Source: Flavobacteriales bacterium
GTDB lineage: Bacteria > Bacteroidota > Bacteroidia > Flavobacteriales_E > Vicingaceae
Length of the DNA stretch: 64,000 nucleotides
Assembly: GCA_020635825.1 (NCBI GenBank)
Contig: JACJZA010000007.1
Span: 186,001-250,000 of the forward strand
Reading direction: 5' to 3'
This document shows positions 24,069 to 31,935 of this stretch, in pieces. Below the pieces are notes generated by a model. The model saw only the letters and a list, made by a program, of their open reading frames with translations, was not told the DNA's origin and made no database searches. Each line of letters begins with the position of its first letter. The stretch's first letter is position 1. The translations under genes were made by a program, and so were the position numbers.

Positions 24069-26558
24069 CTATACCTTAACTCTTCTTAATCTTAAAGAAT
24101 TTGCAATAACTGATACCGAACTAAAACTCATGGCTGCGGCTGCAATCATTGGAGAAAGTAAAATTCCGAAAACAGGAAACAGAACTCCTGCTGCTACCGG
24201 GACTCCCAATGTATTATAAACAAAAGCAAAAAAGAGGTTCTGCTTGATATTCACCATTACTGCATGACTTAAGTTTTTTGCCTTCACAATTCCATGTAAA
24301 TCTCCTTTTACCAAAGTTATTTCCGAGCTTTCTATTGCCACATCCGTTCCTGTTCCCATAGCAATTCCAACATCTGCTTTTGCCAATGCAGGTGAGTCGT
24401 TTATTCCATCTCCTGCCATTGCTACTATTTTTCCTTTAGCCTGCAATTCTTTAATCATGTTCAACTTATCTTCGGGTAAGCATTCCGCTTTATAATCGCT
24501 TAGATTTAATTCCGCAGCAACTGCTTTTGCTGTATTATTATTATCACCTGTCATCATGATTACTTCTACTCCTTTCTCAATCAATTCAGTAATAGCTTGC
24601 TTGCTGGATTCTTTAATTGCATCAGAAATAGCAACATAACCAACCGCATCTTGCTGAATGGCTATATAGGAAACCGTTTTACCCAATTTCTGTTCTTCAA
24701 GTACTTTCGTCTTCAGTTCATCAGAAACGTTCACATGGAATTGTTCCATTAATTTTATATTTCCTAATGCTACTCTATTTCCTTTTACAACACCAATAAC
24801 TCCTTTACCTGTAACACCATCAAAGTCTTTTACATCAATTAATTGGATCCCTTTTGTTTTACCGTACTTTACTACCGCTTCTCCCAAAGGGTGTTCACTG
24901 TTTTGGTTTAATGATGCAATTTGCTGTATTAAATCTTCTTCATTTATACCTTCTATGGCATAAACTTTTTCTACAGATGGTTTCCCTTCTGTAATGGTTC
25001 CTGTTTTGTCTGTTATTAAGACGTTTACTTTATTCATGGTTTCCAGAGCTTCGGCATTTTTAATTAAAACACCTGATTGAGCTCCTTTACCTACTCCAAC
25101 CATCACCGACATAGGTGTTGCTAATCCTAAAGCACAGGGACAAGCAATAATGAGGACTGCAATGGCATTTACAAAACCATATACATAAGCAGGTTCGGGA
25201 CCAAAAACCGCCCATACCACAAAAGTGATTAAAGCAATTACAACAACTATGGGAACAAAGTATTTGGCAATGGTGTCTACCAGTTTTTGTATGGGTGCAC
25301 GAGACCGACTGGCATCATTTACCATTTGAATGATTTGAGAAAGTAAAGTATCAGCACCTACTTTTTCAGCTATCATTACAAAAGATTTTGTTCCGTTTAT
25401 TGTTCCTGAACTTACTTTATCGCCCTCTTTTTTATCTATCGGAATGGGTTCACCGGTAATCATAGATTCATCAATACTACTGTGTCCTTCCTTGATTTTA
25501 CCATCTACCGGAATTTTATCTCCGGGCTTTACTCTCAATAAATCACCTACCTGTATGTCATGTATCGATATAATTTTATCTTCTCCATTCTCTACCAGTA
25601 CCGCTTCTGAAGGAGCTAATTTTAATAATTCCTTAATTGCTCCACTGGTTCTACTGTGTGCTCTTGCTTCCAGTAACTGACCTAACAAAACCAAGGTTAA
25701 AATAACTGCAGTTGCTTCAAAATAGAGCAATACTGTACCTGATTCTGTTTTGAATTCTTCTGGAAATACGTCCGGAAATAATAAACCTGCCACACTAAAT
25801 AAAAATGCTACTCCTGTTCCTATCCCTACTAATGTAAACATATTTAAGTTCCAGGTAATAATAGATTTCCATGCTCGCACAAAAAACATCCAACAGGTAT
25901 AAAAAACAACAGGAAGGGTCAAAATAAACTGTACCCAGTTCCATTTGTTATGATCCATTACCTGAATTAAGGGATTATTGGGAAGCATATCGCTCATTGA
26001 AATAAAAAATACAGGAATGGTAAACAGCAAAGAAATTTTCATCTTTTTTACCAAATTCTTGTATATCTTCTGTTCTGAGCTTTCGGTGGGTTCTACTGGT
26101 ACTAAATCCATTCCACATTTCGGGCATGAGCCCGGTTCATCCTCGATAACTTCAGGATGCATGGGACAGGTATATTGTTGTTGGGCATTATTAACTTGTG
26201 GTTGTTCTACTAAATCCATTCCACATACAGGACAATCTCCCGGTTTGTCGTATGTTTTTTCTCCTTCACAATGCATCGGGCAATAATAAACTCCATTGCC
26301 TTTTTGAGGGGTTGCTTTATGATCGTGATGCTGGTGTGTATAATTTCCAGGTAAATCAATTGTATAATGTAATCCAGCTTTTAACAGTGTATCCTGTAGT
26401 TTCTCCAAAGGAATATGAGAAGACATTTCGATAGTGACCTCTCCTTTACCAAGATTAACTTCTACATTTTTAATTTCAGCTAAACTATTTAATGCTTGTT
26501 CTACACTGTTTTGACAACCAGTGCATGACATTCCGGTAACTTTATAAGTGTGTTTCAT
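24069..26558 (-). CDS. copA: Copper-translocating P1B-type ATPase
   Basis: An 829 aa inner-membrane ATPase exporting Cu(I)/Ag(I). Order: HMA domain with GMSCTGC (9-15); a His cluster (HQHHDH, about 75-80); two heavy-metal-binding domains of the CPMH type (YYCPMHCEGE at 91 and TCPMHPEVIE at 130, each ending in CGMDL); membrane helices; TGEP; the transmembrane metal site CPC (IACPCALGLATP, near 474); phosphorylation site DKTGT (near 517); the HP motif (SEHPLGEA) and GDGIND. It is the last minus-strand gene of the copper island, next to att core 2, with a TACTTTTG promoter element upstream. Confidence 0.95.
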   Translation of the reverse strand: MKHTYKVTGMSCTGCQNSVEQALNSLAEIKNVEVNLGKGEVTIEMSSHIPLEKLQDTLLKAGLHYTIDLPGNYTHQHHDHKATPQKGNGVYYCPMHCEGEKTYDKPGDCPVCGMDLVEQPQVNNAQQQYTCPMHPEVIEDEPGSCPKCGMDLVPVEPTESSEQKIYKNLVKKMKISLLFTIPVFFISMSDMLPNNPLIQVMDHNKWNWVQFILTLPVVFYTCWMFFVRAWKSIITWNLNMFTLVGIGTGVAFLFSVAGLLFPDVFPEEFKTESGTVLLYFEATAVILTLVLLGQLLEARAHSRTSGAIKELLKLAPSEAVLVENGEDKIISIHDIQVGDLLRVKPGDKIPVDGKIKEGHSSIDESMITGEPIPIDKKEGDKVSSGTINGTKSFVMIAEKVGADTLLSQIIQMVNDASRSRAPIQKLVDTIAKYFVPIVVVIALITFVVWAVFGPEPAYVYGFVNAIAVLIIACPCALGLATPMSVMVGVGKGAQSGVLIKNAEALETMNKVNVLITDKTGTITEGKPSVEKVYAIEGINEEDLIQQIASLNQNSEHPLGEAVVKYGKTKGIQLIDVKDFDGVTGKGVIGVVKGNRVALGNIKLMEQFHVNVSDELKTKVLEEQKLGKTVSYIAIQQDAVGYVAISDAIKESSKQAITELIEKGVEVIMMTGDNNNTAKAVAAELNLSDYKAECLPEDKLNMIKELQAKGKIVAMAGDGINDSPALAKADVGIAMGTGTDVAIESSEITLVKGDLHGIVKAKNLSHAVMVNIKQNLFFAFVYNTLGVPVAAGVLFPVFGILLSPMIAAAAMSFSSVSVIANSLRLRRVKV

Positions 26559-26580
26559 AACTTCGTTATTTATGTTTATT

Positions 26581-26588
26581 CAAAAGTA
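26581..26588 (-). promoter_or_regulatory. -7 promoter element of copA
   Basis: TACTTTTG on the minus strand matches TAnnTTTG, 22 bp before the copA ATG. Confidence 0.45.
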
Positions 26589-26640
26589 GTATAGCTTTAA
26601 ACCCTATTTATTATACAATTTTTATGATTCATTATATAAT

Positions 26641-27210
26641 TTACAGTTCATCAAGTGGGAACCTTTTTTTTGAATCTTTTAACTTCCTGAAATAACCGGG
26701 AGTTAGTCCTGTTTCTTTTTTAAATTGCTTGCTTAAATGTGCCACACTACTATATCCCATTTGAAAGGCAATTTCATTTAGGGTCAATTCATCATACAAA
26801 AGCAATTCTTTTACTCGTTCTATTTTTAAATTGATAAAATAGTGTTCAATCGTTGTTCCTGCTGTTAAAGAAAACAAGTTACTGATGTAATTATAATCAA
26901 AGCCCAATTCTTTTTCAAGGTAATCAGAAAGGTTTAATCTTTTTATATCCTCCAAACATTCTTCAACATATTGGAGAATGGATAATTTAATTTTTTCTAT
27001 TAACTGACTACTTTTTGTATCCAACAATTCAAATCCATGAGCTTCCAATTCTTTTCTAAGGAGTTGTAGTTGATGTTGTGTAAGCTTTTCTTCTTTTAAT
27101 TTCAACTCTCCCAACTGAATAGATAAAGTGTTTAATTTCATTTTATCAACTAGTGATTGAACTACATAAACACACCTGTTACATACCATATTTTTTATAT
27201 ACAGAATCAT
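26641..27210 (-). CDS. AraC-type regulator with HMA-like metal-binding N-terminus
   Basis: A 189 aa protein. The first 70 residues resemble a degenerate HMA ferredoxin-like fold: a beta strand, then NMVCNRCVYVV with a CxxC, and a second half LRKELEAHGFELLD typical of HMA domains. The rest is an AraC helix-turn-helix pair (YNYISNLFSLTAGTTIEHYF; TLNEIAFQMGYSSVAHLSKQFKKETGLTPGYFRKLK). By architecture it is a one-component Cu/Ag-sensing activator for copA and the pump genes; this is inference. Its ATG overlaps the stop codon of the P-loop gene by one base. Confidence 0.85.
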   Translation of the reverse strand: MILYIKNMVCNRCVYVVQSLVDKMKLNTLSIQLGELKLKEEKLTQHQLQLLRKELEAHGFELLDTKSSQLIEKIKLSILQYVEECLEDIKRLNLSDYLEKELGFDYNYISNLFSLTAGTTIEHYFINLKIERVKELLLYDELTLNEIAFQMGYSSVAHLSKQFKKETGLTPGYFRKLKDSKKRFPLDEL

Positions 27211-27749
27211 TAAATGTTTTTTAAAATAAAATCTACTCGCTCATTAGGGGGAAGAACAGGAACAAAAACAATAGGACATGGAAATGATTCATATACCTTA
27301 ATAATTAAATTATGTATTCTAATTTGCTCTTCTTCATCTTCTAACCTTGCGTAATCATTTATTAATGGTAATCGATCTAAAATAAATACTTTACTATAGC
27401 AATACTTATTACACTGCAACACCAATCTATCATCGTACTCCAAATCTAAAAACTGATAATAAGCCATTGCGTCCGGAAGTGCTCTATCCAAAAACACAAT
27501 ATCATTGACATTTAATTCTGCTTCCTGTTCAATTTGCATATCCAGAACTCCTCTTTGAAAAACCCTTTTATTTTCCTTAATCTCCTCAACTGTTTTACCT
27601 TTTACTTTTTGGGTATCAATATAATGCCTGGCATGCTCAATAGTAGTTTGATAGCCTCTTTCAGAAAGAATATTAATTACTGTTGTCTTACCCGTACAAG
27701 GACCACCTGTAATTACGTTCCAATTTGTCTTTATTTCTTTTGTATTCAT
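27210..27749 (-). CDS. AAA_28-type P-loop ATPase
   Basis: A 179 aa protein starting MNTKEIKTNWNVITGGPCTGKTTVI, with a Walker A loop GGPCTGKTT (about residues 14-22), a Walker-B-like segment DIVFLDRALPDAMAYY and a LID-like region DRLPLINDYARLEDEEEQIR. These match the AAA_28 / NadR-like kinase family of unknown substrate. The ATG at 27749 overlaps the uspA stop codon (ATGA type), which fixes the start. Its place between a stress protein and the metal regulator in the copper island is unexplained. Confidence 0.82.
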   Translation of the reverse strand: MNTKEIKTNWNVITGGPCTGKTTVINILSERGYQTTIEHARHYIDTQKVKGKTVEEIKENKRVFQRGVLDMQIEQEAELNVNDIVFLDRALPDAMAYYQFLDLEYDDRLVLQCNKYCYSKVFILDRLPLINDYARLEDEEEQIRIHNLIIKVYESFPCPIVFVPVLPPNERVDFILKNI

Positions 27750-28570
27750 TTTTTCAGGTTGATGCTTAAAATAGGAATATCGCAATGATTGACAAGGCTT
27801 TCGGTAATGCTTGGAGCAATCATTTTCATAAATCCGGTCTTACCATGAGTTGTCATAGCAATTACATCTGCTTTAATCTTTTTGGAAAATTTTTCAATCC
27901 CTCTTTCTTCATTCAATGCATTGTAAATGTTGATTGTACAAGTTCCCCTTGGACATTTTTTAAGAAAACTATCCATTTTTGATTCTGTTTCGTCAGTCTC
28001 ATTGAAATGAAATGGCATATTTACATTCAATAAATGAATCTGAGCTTTCATCAAATCTGCAAACTCAATAATTTTACGAAAAGGAAAATGTACATCTTTT
28101 TCAAAATCAGAAGCAAAAACAATATTTTTAATTTCCCACTTTTTAAATTTCTTTTTAATTACCAATACAGGGGAAAAAGAATTACGCACCACTTTTTGTG
28201 TATTTGAGCCAAGAACTTCTTTTATCCCTTTGGTTCCGTGAGACCCCATTATAATAAAATCATGATCATAATTATTAATGATGGTTGAAATTTCATTATT
28301 ATCAAAAACCAATGATGTTTTTGTCTTAATTTCTGCCTTTTTACTTTTTTGTTCCAATTGGGTTAACATTGCTTTCGCATGACCAATTTCGTGTAAAGTG
28401 TCAGGAAAATTCTTTTCTTGTTCTTTTCTTAATTTCTTCCAATCAACAGGAGTACTAAGTACATGCAAAAAATGTAATTCTGCATTGGATTTTTTTGCTA
28501 ATTCCAATCCTACTTGAACAGCATTTGCTGCACAATCAGAAAAATCTGTAGGTATTAATATTTTTTTCAT
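27746..28570 (-). CDS. Universal stress protein (tandem UspA)
   Basis: A 274 aa protein with two Usp domains. The first runs MKKILIPTDFSDCAANAVQVG to FIIMGSHGTKGIKEVLGSNTQKVVRNS with the ATP-binding GxxG...S/T motif. The second runs NIVFASDFEKDVHFPFRK to VIAMTTHGKTGFMKMIAPSITESLVNH. It heads a translationally coupled set (Usp, P-loop ATPase, AraC-HMA regulator). A long hairpin separates it from the pump genes upstream. Confidence 0.92.
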   Translation of the reverse strand: MKKILIPTDFSDCAANAVQVGLELAKKSNAELHFLHVLSTPVDWKKLRKEQEKNFPDTLHEIGHAKAMLTQLEQKSKKAEIKTKTSLVFDNNEISTIINNYDHDFIIMGSHGTKGIKEVLGSNTQKVVRNSFSPVLVIKKKFKKWEIKNIVFASDFEKDVHFPFRKIIEFADLMKAQIHLLNVNMPFHFNETDETESKMDSFLKKCPRGTCTINIYNALNEERGIEKFSKKIKADVIAMTTHGKTGFMKMIAPSITESLVNHCDIPILSINLKK

Positions 28571-28594
28571 GACATCGTATTTTTATTTAAAACT

Positions 28595-28632
28595 AAGTTG
28601 AGCTTACCTTAATTTTAAGGTGAGCTCAACTT
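28595..28632 (-). terminator. Long hairpin between metal-binding lipoprotein and uspA
   Basis: AAGTTGAGCT-ACCTTAA pairs almost perfectly with TTAAGGT-AGCTCAACTT. The T tract on the minus strand is weak, so it may act as a partial terminator or mRNA-stabilising structure. Confidence 0.55.
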
Positions 28633-28637
28633 CATAA

Positions 28638-28919
28638 TTATTCTACTTCTTTCAAATCCATCCCACATTTAGGGCACTGACCAGGCTCTTCATACATTTT
28701 ATCTCCTTCGCACTTCATCGGACATTGATACATAGCATGTTGCTCCTCTCCATGCATTTCTTCATCATGATGTTCGCCCATATCTTCGTGATGCTCTCCA
28801 TCCATATGCTCCATGTGTTGTTCATCTTCATGATTTTCAGCATTTTCACAACCAATAAATGTTGCACTTCCTAATACAAATAATAGTGCTGTTCCTAAGG
28901 TTAAAACTTGTTTTTTCAT
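28638..28919 (-). CDS. Heavy-metal-binding lipoprotein
   Basis: A 93 aa protein with a lipoprotein signal (LGSATFIGCENAE), then a Met/His/Glu-rich stretch (HMEHMDGEHHEDMGEHHDEEMHG region, about 32-62) and a C-terminal heavy-metal-binding domain (MYQCPMKCEGDKMYEEPGQC then CGMDL). This should bind Cu/Ag in the periplasm or at the outer membrane and hand it to the pump, or buffer it. It follows the cusB-like gene after 31 bp. Confidence 0.9.
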   Translation of the reverse strand: MKKQVLTLGTALLFVLGSATFIGCENAENHEDEQHMEHMDGEHHEDMGEHHDEEMHGEEQHAMYQCPMKCEGDKMYEEPGQCPKCGMDLKEVE

Positions 28920-28950
28920 CTTGTTTAGATTTTAATAGTTTATAAATTAT

Positions 28951-30702
28951 TTAGTGATTATGCCCTGTTACAGGCTTTGATTTTTCTGTTTTAATTTCTG
29001 AATTGATTACTTTTTGTACTTCACCACATTTCAACATTTTTTCTCCGAAATATGGATTACGTATTTCTTCTACCTCACTTAACCATATAGCTCCTTCGTC
29101 ATTTACTGCCATCGGACAATAATCTTTATATGCCTTCACACCATGTAATCCAAAAGATTCTATAACAACGGATAAATTTTCTGATAAAGGCTCAAAAGAA
29201 ATCCTTTGTTCATCTATATTTTTAGCTGATAGAAAATTACTGATGGCTACTTCTATATTTTCACCTTTCTTCATCCATAACTCATGTGCTTCATCGTGTA
29301 GTTCGGTCATATCAAATGTTTTTAGTTTTTGTTGAAGCGATATTCCTTTTTGCTTCGCTTTTTCAAAGTCTGAATCTACCAAAGCATTTTTAAGTGCTAT
29401 ATACTGATTAAAAAATAAGGTCAGTTGTTGTTTAAACCCTTCTGAAACATGGTATTGCCCCATGTAACCGGTAGTTTGCTGATTCATCATGCTGTTCTTA
29501 CCCGCCAACTGGGCTGCTGCATCTACTTTAAAGGTTCCGTTCACCACTATTTCTTCTCCTTCTTCCAATCCATGTTCAACAATATAATGGGTTCCCAGAT
29601 CCAAACCTGTAGTAATTTCTCTGAACTGGAAAGTGGGCTTATTGGCATTTTTTAACTTGGTATAAACGATTGATCGTTTTCCTGTCCACATTACAGCAGA
29701 CTTAGGCACAATAATTTTTGTTTCTTTTATTGGAAGTTTTGCTGAAACTCTTCCTTCAACAAACATTTCAGGTTTTAGCTGTTCGCTGTTGTTATTAAAA
29801 TCTACTCTTACAGAGGCTGTCCTTGTTTTAGGGTTAATCAAAGGATCAATAAAATCAACGTTTCCTTCAAATGCTTTATCGGCTATCGAACTAACTTTAA
29901 ATGTGATTTTATCGCCTTTTTTCACCCAGGGAATATCTAATTCATAGGCATCAAAAACGATCCATACATGACTTAGGTCAACCACTTCAAATAGTTTAGT
30001 CCCTTCTTTTACATAATCACCTAAGGTAGCCATACGAGTGGTTACAATTCCCGATACGGGAGAAACAATATCAACTTCCTGTTTGGGTTCTCCTCCCTTT
30101 TCTATAGCAATGATCTGTTCTTCTGTAATGTTCCATAACTTCAACTTGTTACGTGCGGCTTTATACAAAACAGGATTACTGTCTTTGTACTTCAAGGCTT
30201 CAAACAACTCTTGCTGAGCAGTAATTAATTGAGGTGAGTAAACGGAAGCTAATTTTTGCCCTTTTACTACACTCACACCTGTAAAGTCTATGAACAATTT
30301 TTCTATTCTGCCTTCAAATCTCGAGGTAATGATGGAAATTTTTCGTTCATCTACCTTCACTTTTCCATGCATAAAAATTTCTTTTTCAGGATCTGTCAAC
30401 TGCACCTTAGCCGTTTGAATATCAGCTAAACGGACTGCCTCTTCACTCATTTCCATATTTAAAGGACTATCCCCTACTTCATCAACGGGTATTAAATCCA
30501 TCCCACAAATGGGACATTTGCCAGGTTCATTTTGTCTGATTTGAGGATGCATGGAACAAGTCCATATTTGTCCTTCAGCCACCTGATGTTTAGAATGGTC
30601 TTCCTTTGTTTCATTTTCTGTAGAAAAGAACATTTTACCTAAGAACAATCCTACCAGTAAAGCAAGAATGATCAAAACAGTTTTATTATTTAATAGTTTC
30701 AT
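28951..30702 (-). CDS. cusB: Cu/Ag efflux RND periplasmic adaptor (CusB-like)
   Basis: A 583 aa membrane-fusion protein: N-terminal membrane anchor (about 7-26), HMBD motif (WTCSMHPQIRQNEPGKC then CGMDLIPV, about 48-75), barrel-sandwich and alpha-hairpin region (LFIDFTGVSVVKGQKLASVYSPQLITAQQEL), beta-barrel (VWIVFDAYELDIPWVKKGD), and a C-terminal DUF3347-type domain with DYCPMAVNDEGAIWLS, another Cys/Met metal site. It connects the RND pump with the TolC channel. It is 12 bp after the TolC gene. Confidence 0.93.
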   Translation of the reverse strand: MKLLNNKTVLIILALLVGLFLGKMFFSTENETKEDHSKHQVAEGQIWTCSMHPQIRQNEPGKCPICGMDLIPVDEVGDSPLNMEMSEEAVRLADIQTAKVQLTDPEKEIFMHGKVKVDERKISIITSRFEGRIEKLFIDFTGVSVVKGQKLASVYSPQLITAQQELFEALKYKDSNPVLYKAARNKLKLWNITEEQIIAIEKGGEPKQEVDIVSPVSGIVTTRMATLGDYVKEGTKLFEVVDLSHVWIVFDAYELDIPWVKKGDKITFKVSSIADKAFEGNVDFIDPLINPKTRTASVRVDFNNNSEQLKPEMFVEGRVSAKLPIKETKIIVPKSAVMWTGKRSIVYTKLKNANKPTFQFREITTGLDLGTHYIVEHGLEEGEEIVVNGTFKVDAAAQLAGKNSMMNQQTTGYMGQYHVSEGFKQQLTLFFNQYIALKNALVDSDFEKAKQKGISLQQKLKTFDMTELHDEAHELWMKKGENIEVAISNFLSAKNIDEQRISFEPLSENLSVVIESFGLHGVKAYKDYCPMAVNDEGAIWLSEVEEIRNPYFGEKMLKCGEVQKVINSEIKTEKSKPVTGHNH

Positions 30703-30714
30703 GTTATCTATTTT

Positions 30715-31935
30715 TTAATGCATTGATTTTATTTTAGCAACAGCTACATTTTTATCCTTTGCAGCTTTTATTAATTCCAGGTCATACGTTAGCATCATGC
30801 GCTGAATTCTTAATACTTCTTCAAAGTCATTTCCTGAAGTAGTATAACTGCTTACAATAATATCCAGTGCTTGTTCGGCTTTGGTATTTTGCGCATTATA
30901 TAATACTATTCTCCTACTGGCATCGTCATAATCCACCCATGTCATTTCCAATTCATTTTCGAGCATGTTCTTTTTATTTTCCATCTGGAACTGAACACTT
31001 TCCATATTCAGGTTGGCTTCATTTTGTTGAGCTTTGTATTTCTTTCTGAAAATAGGGATACTTACCGAAACCATTGGCATAAAAGCATCCTGACCACTAT
31101 TAGGGGCTGACAGATTGGTTGATCCAATCATGAAATAGTTCAATCCTACTCCCAGCATGGGTAACCCTTGTTTTTTAGCTACAACCGAAGAGGAATGGAA
31201 AGCTTCTTTTTTCATTTCCATACTTCTCAATTCATTGTTAGCAACAGAAATACTATCCATTAATTGTTGTTTGGATTCCATGACGGATAAGACCTCTGTT
31301 GTTTCAGGTAAGGTAATTTCTGTTTCAGGTTCTCTGTTCAGAACATTATTAAAGCTTACTTTTTTTACATTTAGTTTATCCCTGACTAACAGCAACTTAT
31401 TTTCCAGTTCTGCTGTTTCCATTTGGATACGAAGCACATCCACCATTCCTTTCTTGGAACCTGTTTCAAATTTTTGAGTGGCTAAGGATTCGAAACTTTT
31501 CAGAATAGCAAGATTAGCGTCTATAATGGTAATGGATTGTTTTAATTCGTTCATCTCATACCAAACCTTTTTCACCATATAAAACAATTGTTTTTTCTGA
31601 GCTTCAAAATCTTCATACTTTGATTTAGCCATATTAGCAAAAACCTGCTCTCTAGCATTTAATGTCCCAATCCATGGGAACATTTGCATTACACCTATCT
31701 TTGCCTGTTGCGGCCCATTACGGGTTTCTATGGGGCTGATAAAATAACCGAAATCCAATACCGGATCAGGCAAACTTCCTACCTGGTTTACTTTTTCCAG
31801 TGAAGCTTCATAGTCCTTAAATTTTGCTTTTAAACCCAGATTATTTTCTGCTGCTATTTTTAAATAGTCATTTAATGTTTGAGCATTTATTTCAGCACCA
31901 AACAACAGTAATAATATGTATATCAATTTTTTCAT
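30715..31935 (-). CDS. cusC: TolC-family outer-membrane efflux channel (CusC-like)
   Basis: A 406 aa protein with a signal peptide (MKKLIYILLLLFGAEINAQ) and TolC-type coiled-coil helices and short strands (LKAKFKDYEASLEKVNQVGSLPDPVLDFGY; the second repeat with SVSIPIFRKKYKAQQNEANL). It forms the outer-membrane exit of the tripartite metal pump. The ATG overlaps the 3' end of the cusA gene by 4 bp. Confidence 0.92.
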   Translation of the reverse strand: MKKLIYILLLLFGAEINAQTLNDYLKIAAENNLGLKAKFKDYEASLEKVNQVGSLPDPVLDFGYFISPIETRNGPQQAKIGVMQMFPWIGTLNAREQVFANMAKSKYEDFEAQKKQLFYMVKKVWYEMNELKQSITIIDANLAILKSFESLATQKFETGSKKGMVDVLRIQMETAELENKLLLVRDKLNVKKVSFNNVLNREPETEITLPETTEVLSVMESKQQLMDSISVANNELRSMEMKKEAFHSSSVVAKKQGLPMLGVGLNYFMIGSTNLSAPNSGQDAFMPMVSVSIPIFRKKYKAQQNEANLNMESVQFQMENKKNMLENELEMTWVDYDDASRRIVLYNAQNTKAEQALDIIVSSYTTSGNDFEEVLRIQRMMLTYDLELIKAAKDKNVAVAKIKSMH

